Below, one piece after another: positions 46,943-56,215 of a DNA stretch of 64,000 nucleotides; position 1 is the first letter of the stretch; each line of letters begins with the position of its first letter. The position numbers and the translations under genes are program-made. Source of the stretch: Bin80 sp965209015 (GTDB lineage Bacteria > Bacteroidota > Rhodothermia > Rhodothermales > Bin80); the NCBI GenBank assembly GCA_965209015.1, contig OZ242367.1:2170001-2234000 (forward strand), written 5' to 3'. Under the pieces are notes generated by a model. The model saw nothing but the letters and a program-made list of their open reading frames with translations. It was not told the DNA's origin and searched no databases.

Positions 46943-49900
46943 GTGAGTATACTTGGATTCAATACTGGTTACGTTGAAGAGCTCTTTAAGCGCTTCCAAG
47001 ATGACCCATCTAGTGTCAGCGAGAGTTGGCGAGATTTTTTTGTTGACTATGACCCCGGAGAGGCGCTCTCTATCCCCGTTGACCAACTGGTTGAGGATAA
47101 AAAAAGTGTAGCCAAGGAACCTCGGCCACCCTCCGGGAATGGATTGCCTGTTGATGCAGATATTGCATTGATCCGCGGACCGGGTGCTGCCGTCGTGGAG
47201 AACATGGAGGCCAGTCTCAACATCCCTACGGCCACATCCGTTCGCACACTCTCCGTGAAATTGCTCACGGAGAATCGTACATTACTGAATCAGTATCAAC
47301 GTGGAGTCGGTGGTCTCAAGGTTTCCTTTACTCACATTATTGCATATGCAATTGTGAAAGCTTTGAATGTCTTTCCTACCATGTTCAGCATCTTTGCTCG
47401 GAAGGAAGATAAGCCAACGCATGTACGCCCTTCCCAGGTGAATTTTGGGCTTGCCATTGACATTGAACGCCGTGGACGTCGATCCTTGCTCGTGCCGAAT
47501 ATTAAGGGGGCAGGCCAAATGAACTTTGCCCACTTTCTTTCAGCCTACAACGAAATCATTCGCCGTTCTCGCTCAGGTGAGCTTACCGTTGAAGACTTTC
47601 ATGGTACGAATGTTACGCTGACCAATCCCGGGATGATTGGAACCAGTCTTAGTGTTCCTCGCCTCATGCCAAGCCAAGGCGTGATCGTTGGAATCGGGTC
47701 TATTGGTTATCCTCCCGAGTATCAGGCAATTAGTTCGCCCTCTGCCAGCAAGGTTGGTCTATCCCCAATCATGACCATCACCAGTACGTATGACCACCGA
47801 GTCATTCAGGGGGCAGAAAGTGGCTCATTTCTGTCATTCATGGCAGATCTTCTACAAGGTAAAAACAATTTCTATACACAGCTTTTTGATGACCTCCACG
47901 TACCTTACCCCCCATATGTATTAAGCCCAGATTCAACCCCTCAGCTGGGCAATTCGCAGGATATGGATGCAGAGATGGATATGGTCGTAAAACAAGCAAA
48001 GGTTATGATCATGATCCGTGTATTCCGTGTGCTGGGACACCTGCAGGCAGATATTAACCCCCTCCAAAATAATTGGACATATCATTCCGAATTGGATCCT
48101 GCCACCTATGGTCTTACGGTTTGGGATTTAGATCGTGAGTTTGTCACCGGGGGGCTCGGTGGGAAAAATGTATTACCTCTCAGGGATATACTTAATATCC
48201 TGCGAGAGACCTATACCCGGCGAATAGGGGTTTCGTATATGCATATTTCGAGTCCAATCGAAAAGCGTTGGCTTCAGGAAAAAATTGAACCGTTGCGCAA
48301 TGCCGAAGAACTCACCTTAGACGATCAGCGTCGTATCCTATTGAAGTTAAACAAAGCAGAAGCATTTGAGCGCTTCCTACATACACGATTTATTGGGCAT
48401 AAACGGTTTTCTATTGAGGGTGGAGAGAGTATCGTTCCTATGCTGGATGTAATTGTCAGTGATGCTGCTGAACAGGGTGTCCATGAAATTGTGATTGGAA
48501 TGACCCATCGTGGTCGACTCAATATCTTGGCAAATATCATTGGAAAATCCTATGAGGCCATCTTTTCGGAATTTGAAGGTAATATTAATCCAGATACGAT
48601 TTATGGATCGGGGGATGTAAAATATCACTTGGGTAGCAAAGGAACGTATGAGGCACCTAGTGGAGCACAGATTCAACTCACCTTGGCATCAAACCCCAGT
48701 CATTTGGAATCTGTTAGCCCCATCGTAGAGGGAATGGTACGTGCAAAACAAGACCATCTGCGTGATACATCCGATCCCGAATTACCTGGCGGACAAGTTG
48801 TTGATGCGGTGATCCCTGTTCTTATCCACGGTGATGCTGCATTCGCCGGACAGGGAGTCGTTGCAGAAACGCTGAACTGCAGTCAACTCCGGGGGTACCA
48901 CACAGGGGGCACTATTCATCTCGTGATCAATAATCAGATTGGCTTCACAACAGGCCCTAGTGAAGCTCGCAGTTCTACCTATGCCACAGATGTAGCGAGG
49001 CTGATTGAGGCCCCAATTTTTCATGTCAATGGAGATGATCCCGAAGCGTGTGTACGAGTGGCACGGCTGGCATTAGATTATCGTCAAGTATTCAACAAGG
49101 ATGTTGTTGTTGATATGCTTTGTTACCGTCAACATGGTCATAATGAAGGGGATGAGCCGACTTATACCAACCCCGTTCTCTACCGGCAGATTCAGAGCAA
49201 ACGCTCTCCTCGTAAGCTATATACAGAGTCACTCCTAAATCGAGGTGCAATGACACCCGATGAAGCTGAAAAAATGTTGGATGATTTTCGGGGGCTCCTG
49301 CAGGAAGCCTTTGAACGAACCTCTGATCTCAAGGAAAAGGATGCCGCTGCATTATTGGAGCGTTTTCATAATCGGAGTTACGAGTTACCTCCCCCAGTTG
49401 ATACCCGTGTAACTCAACAGCAACTTGAAGTGGTTCTGAGTGCACTTTTGCAGACTCCCGAAGAGTTCAACGCTCACCCAAAGCTGATGAAGCAGTTTCA
49501 ACGTCGTGATGAAAAACTGCATAAGTCTGGAATAATTGATTGGGCATTTGCAGAGGCACTTGCATTCGGCACCCTGCTCCATGAAGGAACAACGGTACGC
49601 TTGAGCGGACAAGATTCCCGAAGAGCCACTTTCTCACAGCGACATGCCGTAATCTATGATCAGATTACCAATGAAGAGTATATCCCGCTCAATAATATTG
49701 CGACTGATCAGGCAAAGCTACATATCTACGACAGCCTACTCTCTGAATATGCAGTGGCTGCATTTGAGTATGGTTATTCAGTTCAAAACCGGGATGCCCT
49801 TGTGATCTGGGAAGCTCAATTCGGAGATTTTGCGAATGGAGCGCAAATTATTTTTGATCAATTTCTTTCCTCCGCAGAAGAAAAATGGGGACAGACCTGC

Positions 49901-50596
49901 AGCTTAGTTACATTACTGCCCCATGGATATGAGGGTCAAGGCCCTGAGCATTCGTCTGCGCGTCTGGAGCGTTTCCTTCAGCTTTGTGCTGAGGGAAATA
50001 TGATTGTATGCAACTTGAGTACACCTGCAAATTATTTTCATGCTCTACGGCAACAGGTATTGAGGGATGTAAAAAAACCATTGATCCTCATGACTCCTAA
50101 GAGTCTCCTGCGCCATCCACATACTATTTCTTCTCCAGAAGAATTAACTGACGGTGCATTCCTTCCTGTGATTGGAGGTGGTAAAGATCCAGCTAAGGTG
50201 GAACGAATCGTAATCTGCAGTGGAAAGATCTACTACGACCTACTGACTGAACTGAATAAGAATCCAAATCAAGTTGACCGAATCGCTCTCATTCGTCTTG
50301 AACAATACTATCCTTGGCCCAATGATGCTCTACATGAAGAGCTTGACCGATATGACCGTAAGGTTGAAGTTTGCTGGGCGCAGGAAGAACCCGCTAATAT
50401 GGGGGCATGGTCTTATGTGCGTCCGCTGTTAAATAGCACACTCCGCTCTGCTAAGTTTGGACAAGATCCTCGTATTCAGTATGCTGGTCGTCACCCCAAT
50501 GCAAGTCCCGCAACCGGCAGCTCAAAGGTGCACAAACTTGAACAGGATGAAGTCATTGAAAATGCACTCCTTCTGTCAAAAAAACCACACACCTAA
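46943..50596 (+). CDS. Multifunctional 2-oxoglutarate dehydrogenase E1/E2 fusion (Kgd/OdhA type)
   Basis: A 1217-residue fusion starting with GTG at 46943. The N-terminal helix (VEELFKRFQDDPSSVSESWRDFF, residues 11-33) and a linker precede a succinyltransferase (E2) catalytic domain at about 85-325, with the site in TYDHRVIQGAESG (His285). There is no lipoyl domain. From about 350 the thiamine-diphosphate-dependent E1o part follows (RVFRVLGHLQADINPL, DVIVSDAAEQGVHEIVIGM, GDAAFAGQGVVAETLN, YVFR-like C-terminal domain). The enzyme would oxidise 2-oxoglutarate in the TCA cycle with a separate E2/E3. Known as Kgd or OdhA in Actinobacteria; also present in some FCB bacteria, to my knowledge. No sucB or lpd lies nearby. 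The gene converges on rpsU. Confidence 0.92.
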   Translation: MSILGFNTGYVEELFKRFQDDPSSVSESWRDFFVDYDPGEALSIPVDQLVEDKKSVAKEPRPPSGNGLPVDADIALIRGPGAAVVENMEASLNIPTATSVRTLSVKLLTENRTLLNQYQRGVGGLKVSFTHIIAYAIVKALNVFPTMFSIFARKEDKPTHVRPSQVNFGLAIDIERRGRRSLLVPNIKGAGQMNFAHFLSAYNEIIRRSRSGELTVEDFHGTNVTLTNPGMIGTSLSVPRLMPSQGVIVGIGSIGYPPEYQAISSPSASKVGLSPIMTITSTYDHRVIQGAESGSFLSFMADLLQGKNNFYTQLFDDLHVPYPPYVLSPDSTPQLGNSQDMDAEMDMVVKQAKVMIMIRVFRVLGHLQADINPLQNNWTYHSELDPATYGLTVWDLDREFVTGGLGGKNVLPLRDILNILRETYTRRIGVSYMHISSPIEKRWLQEKIEPLRNAEELTLDDQRRILLKLNKAEAFERFLHTRFIGHKRFSIEGGESIVPMLDVIVSDAAEQGVHEIVIGMTHRGRLNILANIIGKSYEAIFSEFEGNINPDTIYGSGDVKYHLGSKGTYEAPSGAQIQLTLASNPSHLESVSPIVEGMVRAKQDHLRDTSDPELPGGQVVDAVIPVLIHGDAAFAGQGVVAETLNCSQLRGYHTGGTIHLVINNQIGFTTGPSEARSSTYATDVARLIEAPIFHVNGDDPEACVRVARLALDYRQVFNKDVVVDMLCYRQHGHNEGDEPTYTNPVLYRQIQSKRSPRKLYTESLLNRGAMTPDEAEKMLDDFRGLLQEAFERTSDLKEKDAAALLERFHNRSYELPPPVDTRVTQQQLEVVLSALLQTPEEFNAHPKLMKQFQRRDEKLHKSGIIDWAFAEALAFGTLLHEGTTVRLSGQDSRRATFSQRHAVIYDQITNEEYIPLNNIATDQAKLHIYDSLLSEYAVAAFEYGYSVQNRDALVIWEAQFGDFANGAQIIFDQFLSSAEEKWGQTCSLVTLLPHGYEGQGPEHSSARLERFLQLCAEGNMIVCNLSTPANYFHALRQQVLRDVKKPLILMTPKSLLRHPHTISSPEELTDGAFLPVIGGGKDPAKVERIVICSGKIYYDLLTELNKNPNQVDRIALIRLEQYYPWPNDALHEELDRYDRKVEVCWAQEEPANMGAWSYVRPLLNSTLRSAKFGQDPRIQYAGRHPNASPATGSSKVHKLEQDEVIENALLLSKKPHT

Positions 50597-50678
50597 AGAC
50601 GGAAGTTCCAAACGAAAAGATGGGAATCTTGAAAAACAGAGACCCTAACTACTCAATTTTAGCGGGGGGAATGGTAAC

Positions 50679-50885
50679 CTAGTATCGTCGGTTATGCATT
50701 CTCGCGTTGCGGGCAGCTTTCTCCTTAGCGATTCTGCGATCTTCTGATGGCTTTGTGAATGCCATATTTTGGCGATACATGCGCAATATTCGACTGCGGT
50801 TGACAGTCCTTTTGAACCGACGAAGGGCTCGATCAATATTTTCTTTTTCTTTGACTTTTACGCCAACACCTATATGAAATGCCAA
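50679..50885 (-). CDS. rpsU: 30S ribosomal protein bS21
   Basis: A 68-residue basic protein matching bS21: VGVKVKEKENIDRALRRFKR (about residues 7-26), then NRSRILRMYRQNMAFTKPSEDRR. bS21 binds the 30S platform and helps mRNA selection. The start is a TTG at 50883-50885, with no clear Shine-Dalgarno sequence, which fits the weak-SD habit of this lineage. It lies alone between the kgd fusion (convergent) and the FadL-like gene on the same strand. Confidence 0.9.
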   Translation of the reverse strand: MAFHIGVGVKVKEKENIDRALRRFKRTVNRSRILRMYRQNMAFTKPSEDRRIAKEKAARNARMHNRRY

Positions 50886-51017
50886 CTGAATATCTATGAT
50901 TTATGGTTTAGAGTTCTGACGAGTAGCCAACCTGTAACCACACCATTCGGGATGTGTTCCTTGATACCGATTGTTTGAGAGCTTGGACGGGTACGACGGC
51001 GAGATACACTCCCCAAA

Positions 51018-52640
51018 TCAGTCCATGTTTACACTTAGTTGTAGCACTGTAATGGCTTTACTTAAAAGCTCTTTGAATTCAAATAAGTTATCCTGACGAG
51101 GTCCATCTGCATCATAAGGATATATCGACCAGATATCCCGTACCCATTCAAAATGAAAACCCAGATCAAGACGAATCGCATCCGTAATTTGTACTCCTCC
51201 TCCGATCGCTATCGCACCACGTTCCGCCAAACTTGAACCATCATCTTCAAATGCCCGTAAAAATTCGGCTTCTTCATATGGAGAAGACTTTGCGGCCACC
51301 CCACCTCTGACATTAAATCGATTGAGTTGGACTTCAACTCCTAGTGCAATATTTACAGCAAAGACGAATTCTTCTTCAATCGTTGCATTGACATCTCTAA
51401 AAATTTCATCCCCCTCATCAGAATTTAACCTCATCTGAGTCCAATCAATCAATTCACCTTCCAAGGTCAAAACAAAACGATTAATATCATATCGCAATCC
51501 AACTCCTATTTTCCACGGGGAGCGCATTGAATATTCAAAAACACCATTTCCAATATCATCGGATTGATCACCATAACTGAGTTCACCTCCAATATCAAAA
51601 CGAGTCGTAAACTCGGTCCCGTAGCTTTCTTCAATGTAGGTCCAAGTAGGAGATTCAAGCGATACTCCTACACGAAATGCTTCACTTAATTGAGCACTGA
51701 TCCCGCCTCGAAGGTTCACGCCAACCATATCTGTGCTCAGCCTCTGCTGATAACTAAGTTCATCCAGCCCCTCTAATAATGTATCATCATCCAGGAGTAC
51801 AGAGTACAGTTCAGGGGTATTCTCATTTGCAATATCAATCTCGGTGAAGCTGTAATCAAAGCTATAATCACCAAAAGCAAGGTTGACTGATGCTCCTACC
51901 ATAATCTTCTCGGCTGCTTGCCAGGCAATTCCACCGTTCAATTCATAGGCATCACCAGATTCAGTAACCAGTCCAGATTGCTCAATCAATGTGCCGGGAA
52001 GGACAGCTTCTAGGAATGGATATTCCCCCTGGTCATCAAACTCTTCGTAGTATTCAATGACCCCAGCATTAAATGCAGCAAATGAGAGATCATCTAAAAT
52101 AAGATCACCATTTTCATCAACCGAATACTCATTCTCAAACGGAAGGAAAGATGTTGAGATTGTGGACTGGTTATTCTCTCCAGTTAAATCCAGTCGGCGA
52201 GAGAAGTCTCGGACTCGCGCAATGCCCAGTCCAGCAACCAATTTTCCTTGCTCAACGGGCAGGTCCCACACAATGGTCAAATTCCCCAGACCTGAATTAT
52301 CCACCGATGATAACCTACGTTCCATCCGAAAGCCATTAGCTAAGATTTCATCTATACTACTGTCGAATGTAGATCTTCTAAGGGATACAAGAAGATGTGT
52401 GCCGTTAATAAAACCCAATCCAGCCGGATTACTGTTTAAGGAACTGAAATCTCCATATCCAGCATACCCGCGCGTTGACATTCCCGTCATTCGTGCACCC
52501 ACAGAAAAATCGCGCTGACTTAAATTCCAGACCTCATCAGCAGTCTGCGCAATGGTTGGCGGTGCAATCACTGCCATAATGAGAATCACAATTTGATACC
52601 TGCGAATTAATTTATTTTGAAAACTGAACGGTCGTTTCAT
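51018..52640 (-). CDS. FadL/OmpP1-like outer-membrane barrel protein
   Basis: A 540-residue protein from the ATG at 52638-52640 (MKRPFSFQNKLIRRYQIVILIMAVIAPPTIAQ, signal peptide). The open frame upstream adds 15 residues that do not look like a signal. The N-terminus FSVGARMTGMSTRGYAGYGDFSSLNSNPAGLGFI has the small-residue plus NPAGL pattern of the FadL/OmpP1/PorV superfamily. Long amphipathic strands with many acidic loops follow, ending in LQLSVNMD. Such barrels carry hydrophobic molecules across the outer membrane, but the substrate here is unknown. Its gene is downstream of the Ser/Arg-rich lipoprotein gene on the same strand, with a 105-bp gap that contains a 14-bp perfect inverted repeat (52688-52701). 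Confidence 0.8.
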   Translation of the reverse strand: MKRPFSFQNKLIRRYQIVILIMAVIAPPTIAQTADEVWNLSQRDFSVGARMTGMSTRGYAGYGDFSSLNSNPAGLGFINGTHLLVSLRRSTFDSSIDEILANGFRMERRLSSVDNSGLGNLTIVWDLPVEQGKLVAGLGIARVRDFSRRLDLTGENNQSTISTSFLPFENEYSVDENGDLILDDLSFAAFNAGVIEYYEEFDDQGEYPFLEAVLPGTLIEQSGLVTESGDAYELNGGIAWQAAEKIMVGASVNLAFGDYSFDYSFTEIDIANENTPELYSVLLDDDTLLEGLDELSYQQRLSTDMVGVNLRGGISAQLSEAFRVGVSLESPTWTYIEESYGTEFTTRFDIGGELSYGDQSDDIGNGVFEYSMRSPWKIGVGLRYDINRFVLTLEGELIDWTQMRLNSDEGDEIFRDVNATIEEEFVFAVNIALGVEVQLNRFNVRGGVAAKSSPYEEAEFLRAFEDDGSSLAERGAIAIGGGVQITDAIRLDLGFHFEWVRDIWSIYPYDADGPRQDNLFEFKELLSKAITVLQLSVNMD

Positions 52641-52745
52641 GTCTTTATGATATATCCAAGAGACTATTAAACATAGCCCACCCACGAACCGATTTATCGG
52701 TGTCGAAAAATGGACTCAAAATAAAGCTAAGCTCATCCCCGAGAA

Positions 52746-54209
52746 TCAACTGCCCCTACTTGATGATGAACGAAAACTTGGGCTTCTGACCGGAGCTACT
52801 GAATTACTCCTTGCGGAAGGTGTTGTTTGGCGAGTGACAGGCTTACTCCTACTGGCAGATATACTATGCGTCTGTTGCATAGTAACTTGAGAACTGCTTA
52901 CCAACGAACCGCGTGTACGGGGAGTTGAACGAGTAGCCGGCTTTGATTTAGTAGTACTTCCCGACGATGAACCGCGTGTACGGGGAGTTGAACGAGTAGC
53001 TGGCTTTGATTTAGTAGTACTTCCCGACGATGAACTGCGCGTGCGGGGAGTCGAACGAGTAGCCGGCTTTGATTTAGTAGTACTCCCCGACGAACCGCGC
53101 GTACGGGGAGTTGAACGAGTAGCTGGCTTTGATTTAGTAGTACTTCCCGACGATGAACTGCGCGTGCGGGGAGTTGAACGAGTACTGCTCCCCGATGAAC
53201 TGCGTGTACGGGGAGTTGAACGGGTTCTAGGTGTTGAACGGGTTCTGCTCCCCGATGAACTGCGCGTACGGGGAGTTGAACGAGTACTGCTCCCCGATGA
53301 ACTGCGTGTACGGGGAGTTGAACGAGTACTGCTCCCCGATGAACTGCGTGTACGGGGAGTTGAACGAGTGCTAGGTGTTGAACGAGTACCCTTATTAATC
53401 GTGCTACGTGCTCGTGTAGAGCTTGTACGAGATCCCTCAGCGGGAACACTCCGTGTCACGCCCCCACGCTCGCGCGTAGTGGCTTCCTCGTCCGAGGAAC
53501 GCCGAACAGTTCTTGACCGACCATCAGAGCTGAAAGATCCACTACGAGTTCGGCTTCTAGCTAATTCGCTAGTCCTATCACTTCGACTTGAAACTACGTT
53601 ACGCCGACCCGAATGTATCTCATCCTGATTCGATCCGTAACGGCCACCACGAGCGGTCACTCCCCCCCCACGTCCAACTCGAGATCCGCGAGGTTCATAG
53701 TTACTCGCATACCCTACATGGTATCCCCAGAGGGGGGTACCACCATAATACCCATATCCCCATGGATTCCCCCAGCCTCCGTAGTAGGGGCCATAAGACT
53801 GATAGGGGTTGTACCATCCATAATTGAATGGCGAATAGTAATGAGGCCGATTCCAACCAAAACTGAAATGAAAACTCGGACCGGCATACCAGTCATTGTA
53901 ATAATAGGGATCATACCAGAATGGGTCATGGGAGTACGAATACCCATGGAAAGTGGAAAAATGTCGGCGGTAGCGAGTGGATCGAGGATAGTAGTAATGA
54001 TAGCTATCTTCGTAGTAATAATTATCTACCACCACACTGTCGCCATAGGGAGTCTCATATTCCGTGACCTCTTGATAGTCAGGCTCTCTATCAATGTACT
54101 GAGTGCCTAACTGTGTATAACATCCCGAAGCGAACAGAATTATTCCAACAGTAAGGAAAAAAGATTTGAAAGATTTTTTGCCAGTGATATGTTGTGAATG
54201 CTCAGTCAT
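52746..54209 (-). CDS. Putative lipoprotein with Tyr-rich N-part and Ser/Arg/Thr tandem-repeat C-part
   Basis: A 487-residue protein with a lipoprotein signal (SFFLTVGIILFASGC, Cys30). Residues about 45-180 are very rich in Tyr, Gly, Pro and Asn (YYYEDSYHYYYPRS, GYYGGTPLWGYHV). Residues about 180-275 are rich in Ser/Arg. From about 275 to 440 there are two repeat units: 14 residues (STRSTPRTRSSSGS type, about five copies) and 21 residues (TTKSKPATRSTPRTRGSSSGS type, four copies). The repeat region is strongly positive and probably unstructured. No family is recognised. It might bind LPS, nucleic acid or peptidoglycan, or form a matrix, but nothing in the sequence fixes this. Start: ATG at 54207-54209. 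Confidence 0.7.
   Translation of the reverse strand: MTEHSQHITGKKSFKSFFLTVGIILFASGCYTQLGTQYIDREPDYQEVTEYETPYGDSVVVDNYYYEDSYHYYYPRSTRYRRHFSTFHGYSYSHDPFWYDPYYYNDWYAGPSFHFSFGWNRPHYYSPFNYGWYNPYQSYGPYYGGWGNPWGYGYYGGTPLWGYHVGYASNYEPRGSRVGRGGGVTARGGRYGSNQDEIHSGRRNVVSSRSDRTSELARSRTRSGSFSSDGRSRTVRRSSDEEATTRERGGVTRSVPAEGSRTSSTRARSTINKGTRSTPSTRSTPRTRSSSGSSTRSTPRTRSSSGSSTRSTPRTRSSSGSRTRSTPRTRSTPRTRSSSGSSTRSTPRTRSSSSGSTTKSKPATRSTPRTRGSSGSTTKSKPATRSTPRTRSSSSGSTTKSKPATRSTPRTRGSSSGSTTKSKPATRSTPRTRGSLVSSSQVTMQQTHSISASRSKPVTRQTTPSARSNSVAPVRSPSFRSSSSRGS
52903..53395. repeat. In-frame tandem DNA repeats of 63 and 42 bp
   Basis: Four 63-bp units are followed by about five 42-bp units. They share a 30-bp core (ACGGGGAGTTGAACGAGTA and neighbours) and differ in a 21-bp insert that codes for TTKSKPA. 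Both lengths are multiples of 3, so copy-number change keeps the frame of the lipoprotein. Single-base differences mark individual units. Confidence 0.85.
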
Positions 54210-54648
54210 GATTCTGTGGTTTTGGATGGCAATATTAATTAATAACTAGCTTAAAGATTATTTGGTTCAACACTAGCATAGACGCTTCACACAATTAAAT
54301 GGTAGCATGCTATCTTCTAATTTGGTTATCGCAAATATCGGACCACAAATTAAATGACATTAGATCAAGACTCAAAAAGATGGATCAATCCGTCATTAAG
54401 ACATCTTTTTTTTCGTACAAATCAAGAGGTTGCAACTCTTTGAAGTCAGGGGATCAACGCAGTGTTACAGGGATCGGGAGCACTCCTGTTTTCCTTCCTT
54501 CGTTTCCACCGAATAAGCCATTAATAGTTTTCGGCCCCTGCACTCACAGAACCGGGGACTCTCTATGATTCATCCAAATAAAGACATTGAAGATTAAAGA
54601 ATTCTGAAATTTATTTGCAGATTATTCTCCGAAATGTTCTTAGTAGCC
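54210..54648. other. 439-bp intergenic region
   Basis: This lies between the start of the Ser/Arg-rich lipoprotein gene and an IS110-like remnant. It is AT-rich near 54220-54310. An 89-codon plus-strand frame has no family resemblance and is not called. It should hold the lipoprotein promoter, but I cannot point to boxes. Confidence 0.35.
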
Positions 54649-55077
54649 CTACATAAGAGGATTGGTTGCAGTTTTTTGAATAGAGATAAGATTGGCTTGT
54701 ACGGATTTTGTGCATGACCATTTTAAGGTTCGTGACCATATTTTCTGATTCAGAGCCAGAGTATGTGTGTTCTTATCTGTATCGAGTATGCGGCTGGGAT
54801 CAAAGAATTGTCCATTTTGCAGCATTGCACAGGCAACTGCAAGGAGCAGATCGCCGACCGATCTCAGGGTGCATCCGTGGTGTGTCCACATGTGCGCGAG
54901 GGCTTTGTACTTGGCTTTGCTGACGGGATCGTGCTGGACGGCCACAGCGACCCCAATGATAGACGGCGTTAACCAAGCGCCCATGACATGCTCTTCGCCG
55001 AATGACTCGGCGAGATTTTCCCGATTGAAGGATGGGAGTACGGCGCGTTGGACAAACTTCAGCCCATTATTACTCAC
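54649..55077 (-). pseudogene. IS110-like transposase C-terminal remnant
   Basis: A 142-codon frame whose middle part (AVAVQHDPVSKAKYKALAH and then TLRSVGDLLLAVACAMLQNG, FFDPSR) resembles the C-terminal helical region of IS110/IS116/IS902 transposases, where ...LR.vadrLL.vac.mL.dgtlfdp is typical. The N-terminal catalytic DEDD part is absent, and the last 40 residues look out of family. No terminal repeats are expected or seen for this type. It is a fragment and not functional. Confidence 0.5.
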
Positions 55078-55175
55078 TTAGAGAAGTTTCTGAATGATAT
55101 TTAACGACTAAGCAATAGTCGGGAACACATGATAGATCCTGCGTTACAGCCATATTAGAGTTGGTATAATTGTCA

Positions 55176-56147
55176 ATGAATTATCGAATTCTCGGCCGTA
55201 CTGGATTTCCCGTTAGCGAAATTGGCTACGGCATGTGGGGAATGTCTGGCTGGAAAGATTCTGATGATGCGCAGTCAATCCAGTCAATGCAGCGAGCTGT
55301 TGACCTTGGCTGCACATTTTTTGATACGGCTTGGGCCTATGGAGATGGCCACAGTGAACGACTCCTTAGGGAACTGATACAGTCAAACCCAGAAAAACGT
55401 ATATACACAGCGTCAAAGGTCCCACCAAAAAATCGGTCATGGCCCAGTGAACGAGAACACACTCTTGAAGATTGTTTTCCACCAGATCATGTTCGAACGT
55501 ATATCGAATTGAGCCTCAAGAATACCGGTCTGGATCGGTTAGACCTTATGCAACTCCATACCTGGGAAGATTCGTGGTTACAGGAAGACCGTTGGATCCA
55601 GGAGCTTCAGAGGTCAAAAGAAAATGGAGAAATTGGGTCAATCGGAATTAGTCTTAATCGATGGGAACCATGGAATGGAATCCAGGCAGTTCGGAGCGGA
55701 TTGGTAGACTGCATACAGGTGATTTACAATATCTTTGATCAAAACCCGGTTGACGAACTCTTCCCCACCTGTACTGAACATCATGTAGGGATCATTGCTC
55801 GTGTCCCTTTTGATGAAGGAACACTCACCGGAAATATTTCACTTGAATCCACATGGCCAGAAGGAGATTGGCGGAATACCTATTTCGTTGAAGAAAACCT
55901 AAGGAGCAGTGTAGCACATGTAGATTCTCTCCGTAAAATCGTTCCCCCAGACAGTAGTATGGCTGAAATTGCACTCCGATTTATTTTGAGTAATCCATCC
56001 GTAAGTACTACCATCCCAGGGATGCGAAAAATGCGTCATGTGGAGGAAAATATTTCTGCAAGCGATAAAGGGCCTTTGGAACCCTCCTTACTGGACTCTC
56101 TCTACAAGTTTCGCTGGGATCGTGAGCCTACTTCTTGGTCACAGTAA
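55176..56147 (+). CDS. Aldo/keto reductase
   Basis: A 323-residue (alpha/beta)8-barrel oxidoreductase from ATG 55176 (MNYRILGRTGFPVSEIGYG). It shows FDTAWAYGDGHSERLL (catalytic Asp and Tyr), ASKVPPKNRSW (Lys) and MQLHTWEDSW (His in the usual strand). The C-terminal TTIPGMRKMRHVEENI is the NADPH-binding stretch. Family members reduce sugars or carbonyl compounds. The product cannot be named further. It is upstream of the TonB receptor, whose probable ATG lies 68 bp beyond its stop, and they may share a transcript. Confidence 0.9.
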   Translation: MNYRILGRTGFPVSEIGYGMWGMSGWKDSDDAQSIQSMQRAVDLGCTFFDTAWAYGDGHSERLLRELIQSNPEKRIYTASKVPPKNRSWPSEREHTLEDCFPPDHVRTYIELSLKNTGLDRLDLMQLHTWEDSWLQEDRWIQELQRSKENGEIGSIGISLNRWEPWNGIQAVRSGLVDCIQVIYNIFDQNPVDELFPTCTEHHVGIIARVPFDEGTLTGNISLESTWPEGDWRNTYFVEENLRSSVAHVDSLRKIVPPDSSMAEIALRFILSNPSVSTTIPGMRKMRHVEENISASDKGPLEPSLLDSLYKFRWDREPTSWSQ

Positions 56148-56215
56148 TTCATTCATTGAACAACTTTTATCCTGCCCATTGTTACCTCGCCAAACTATTG
56201 TTCTTACAGCAACCT

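Noticed and set aside
52688..52701. Perfect inverted repeat ACCGAT-TT-ATCGGT
   Set aside because: The loop is only 2 nt and no T-run follows, so a terminator or operator call is not justified.
52903..53395. CRISPR-like appearance of repeated units
   Set aside because: Units directly abut and are coding; there are no unique spacers.
53041..53628. Plus-strand frame of 195 codons (VRGVERVAGFDLV repeats)
   Set aside because: It arises because the repeat units are multiples of 3 bp; it lies antisense to the lipoprotein gene with a lipobox and a proper start.
54299..54568. 89-codon frame before the IS110 remnant
   Set aside because: No family, no conservation signal and no start context.
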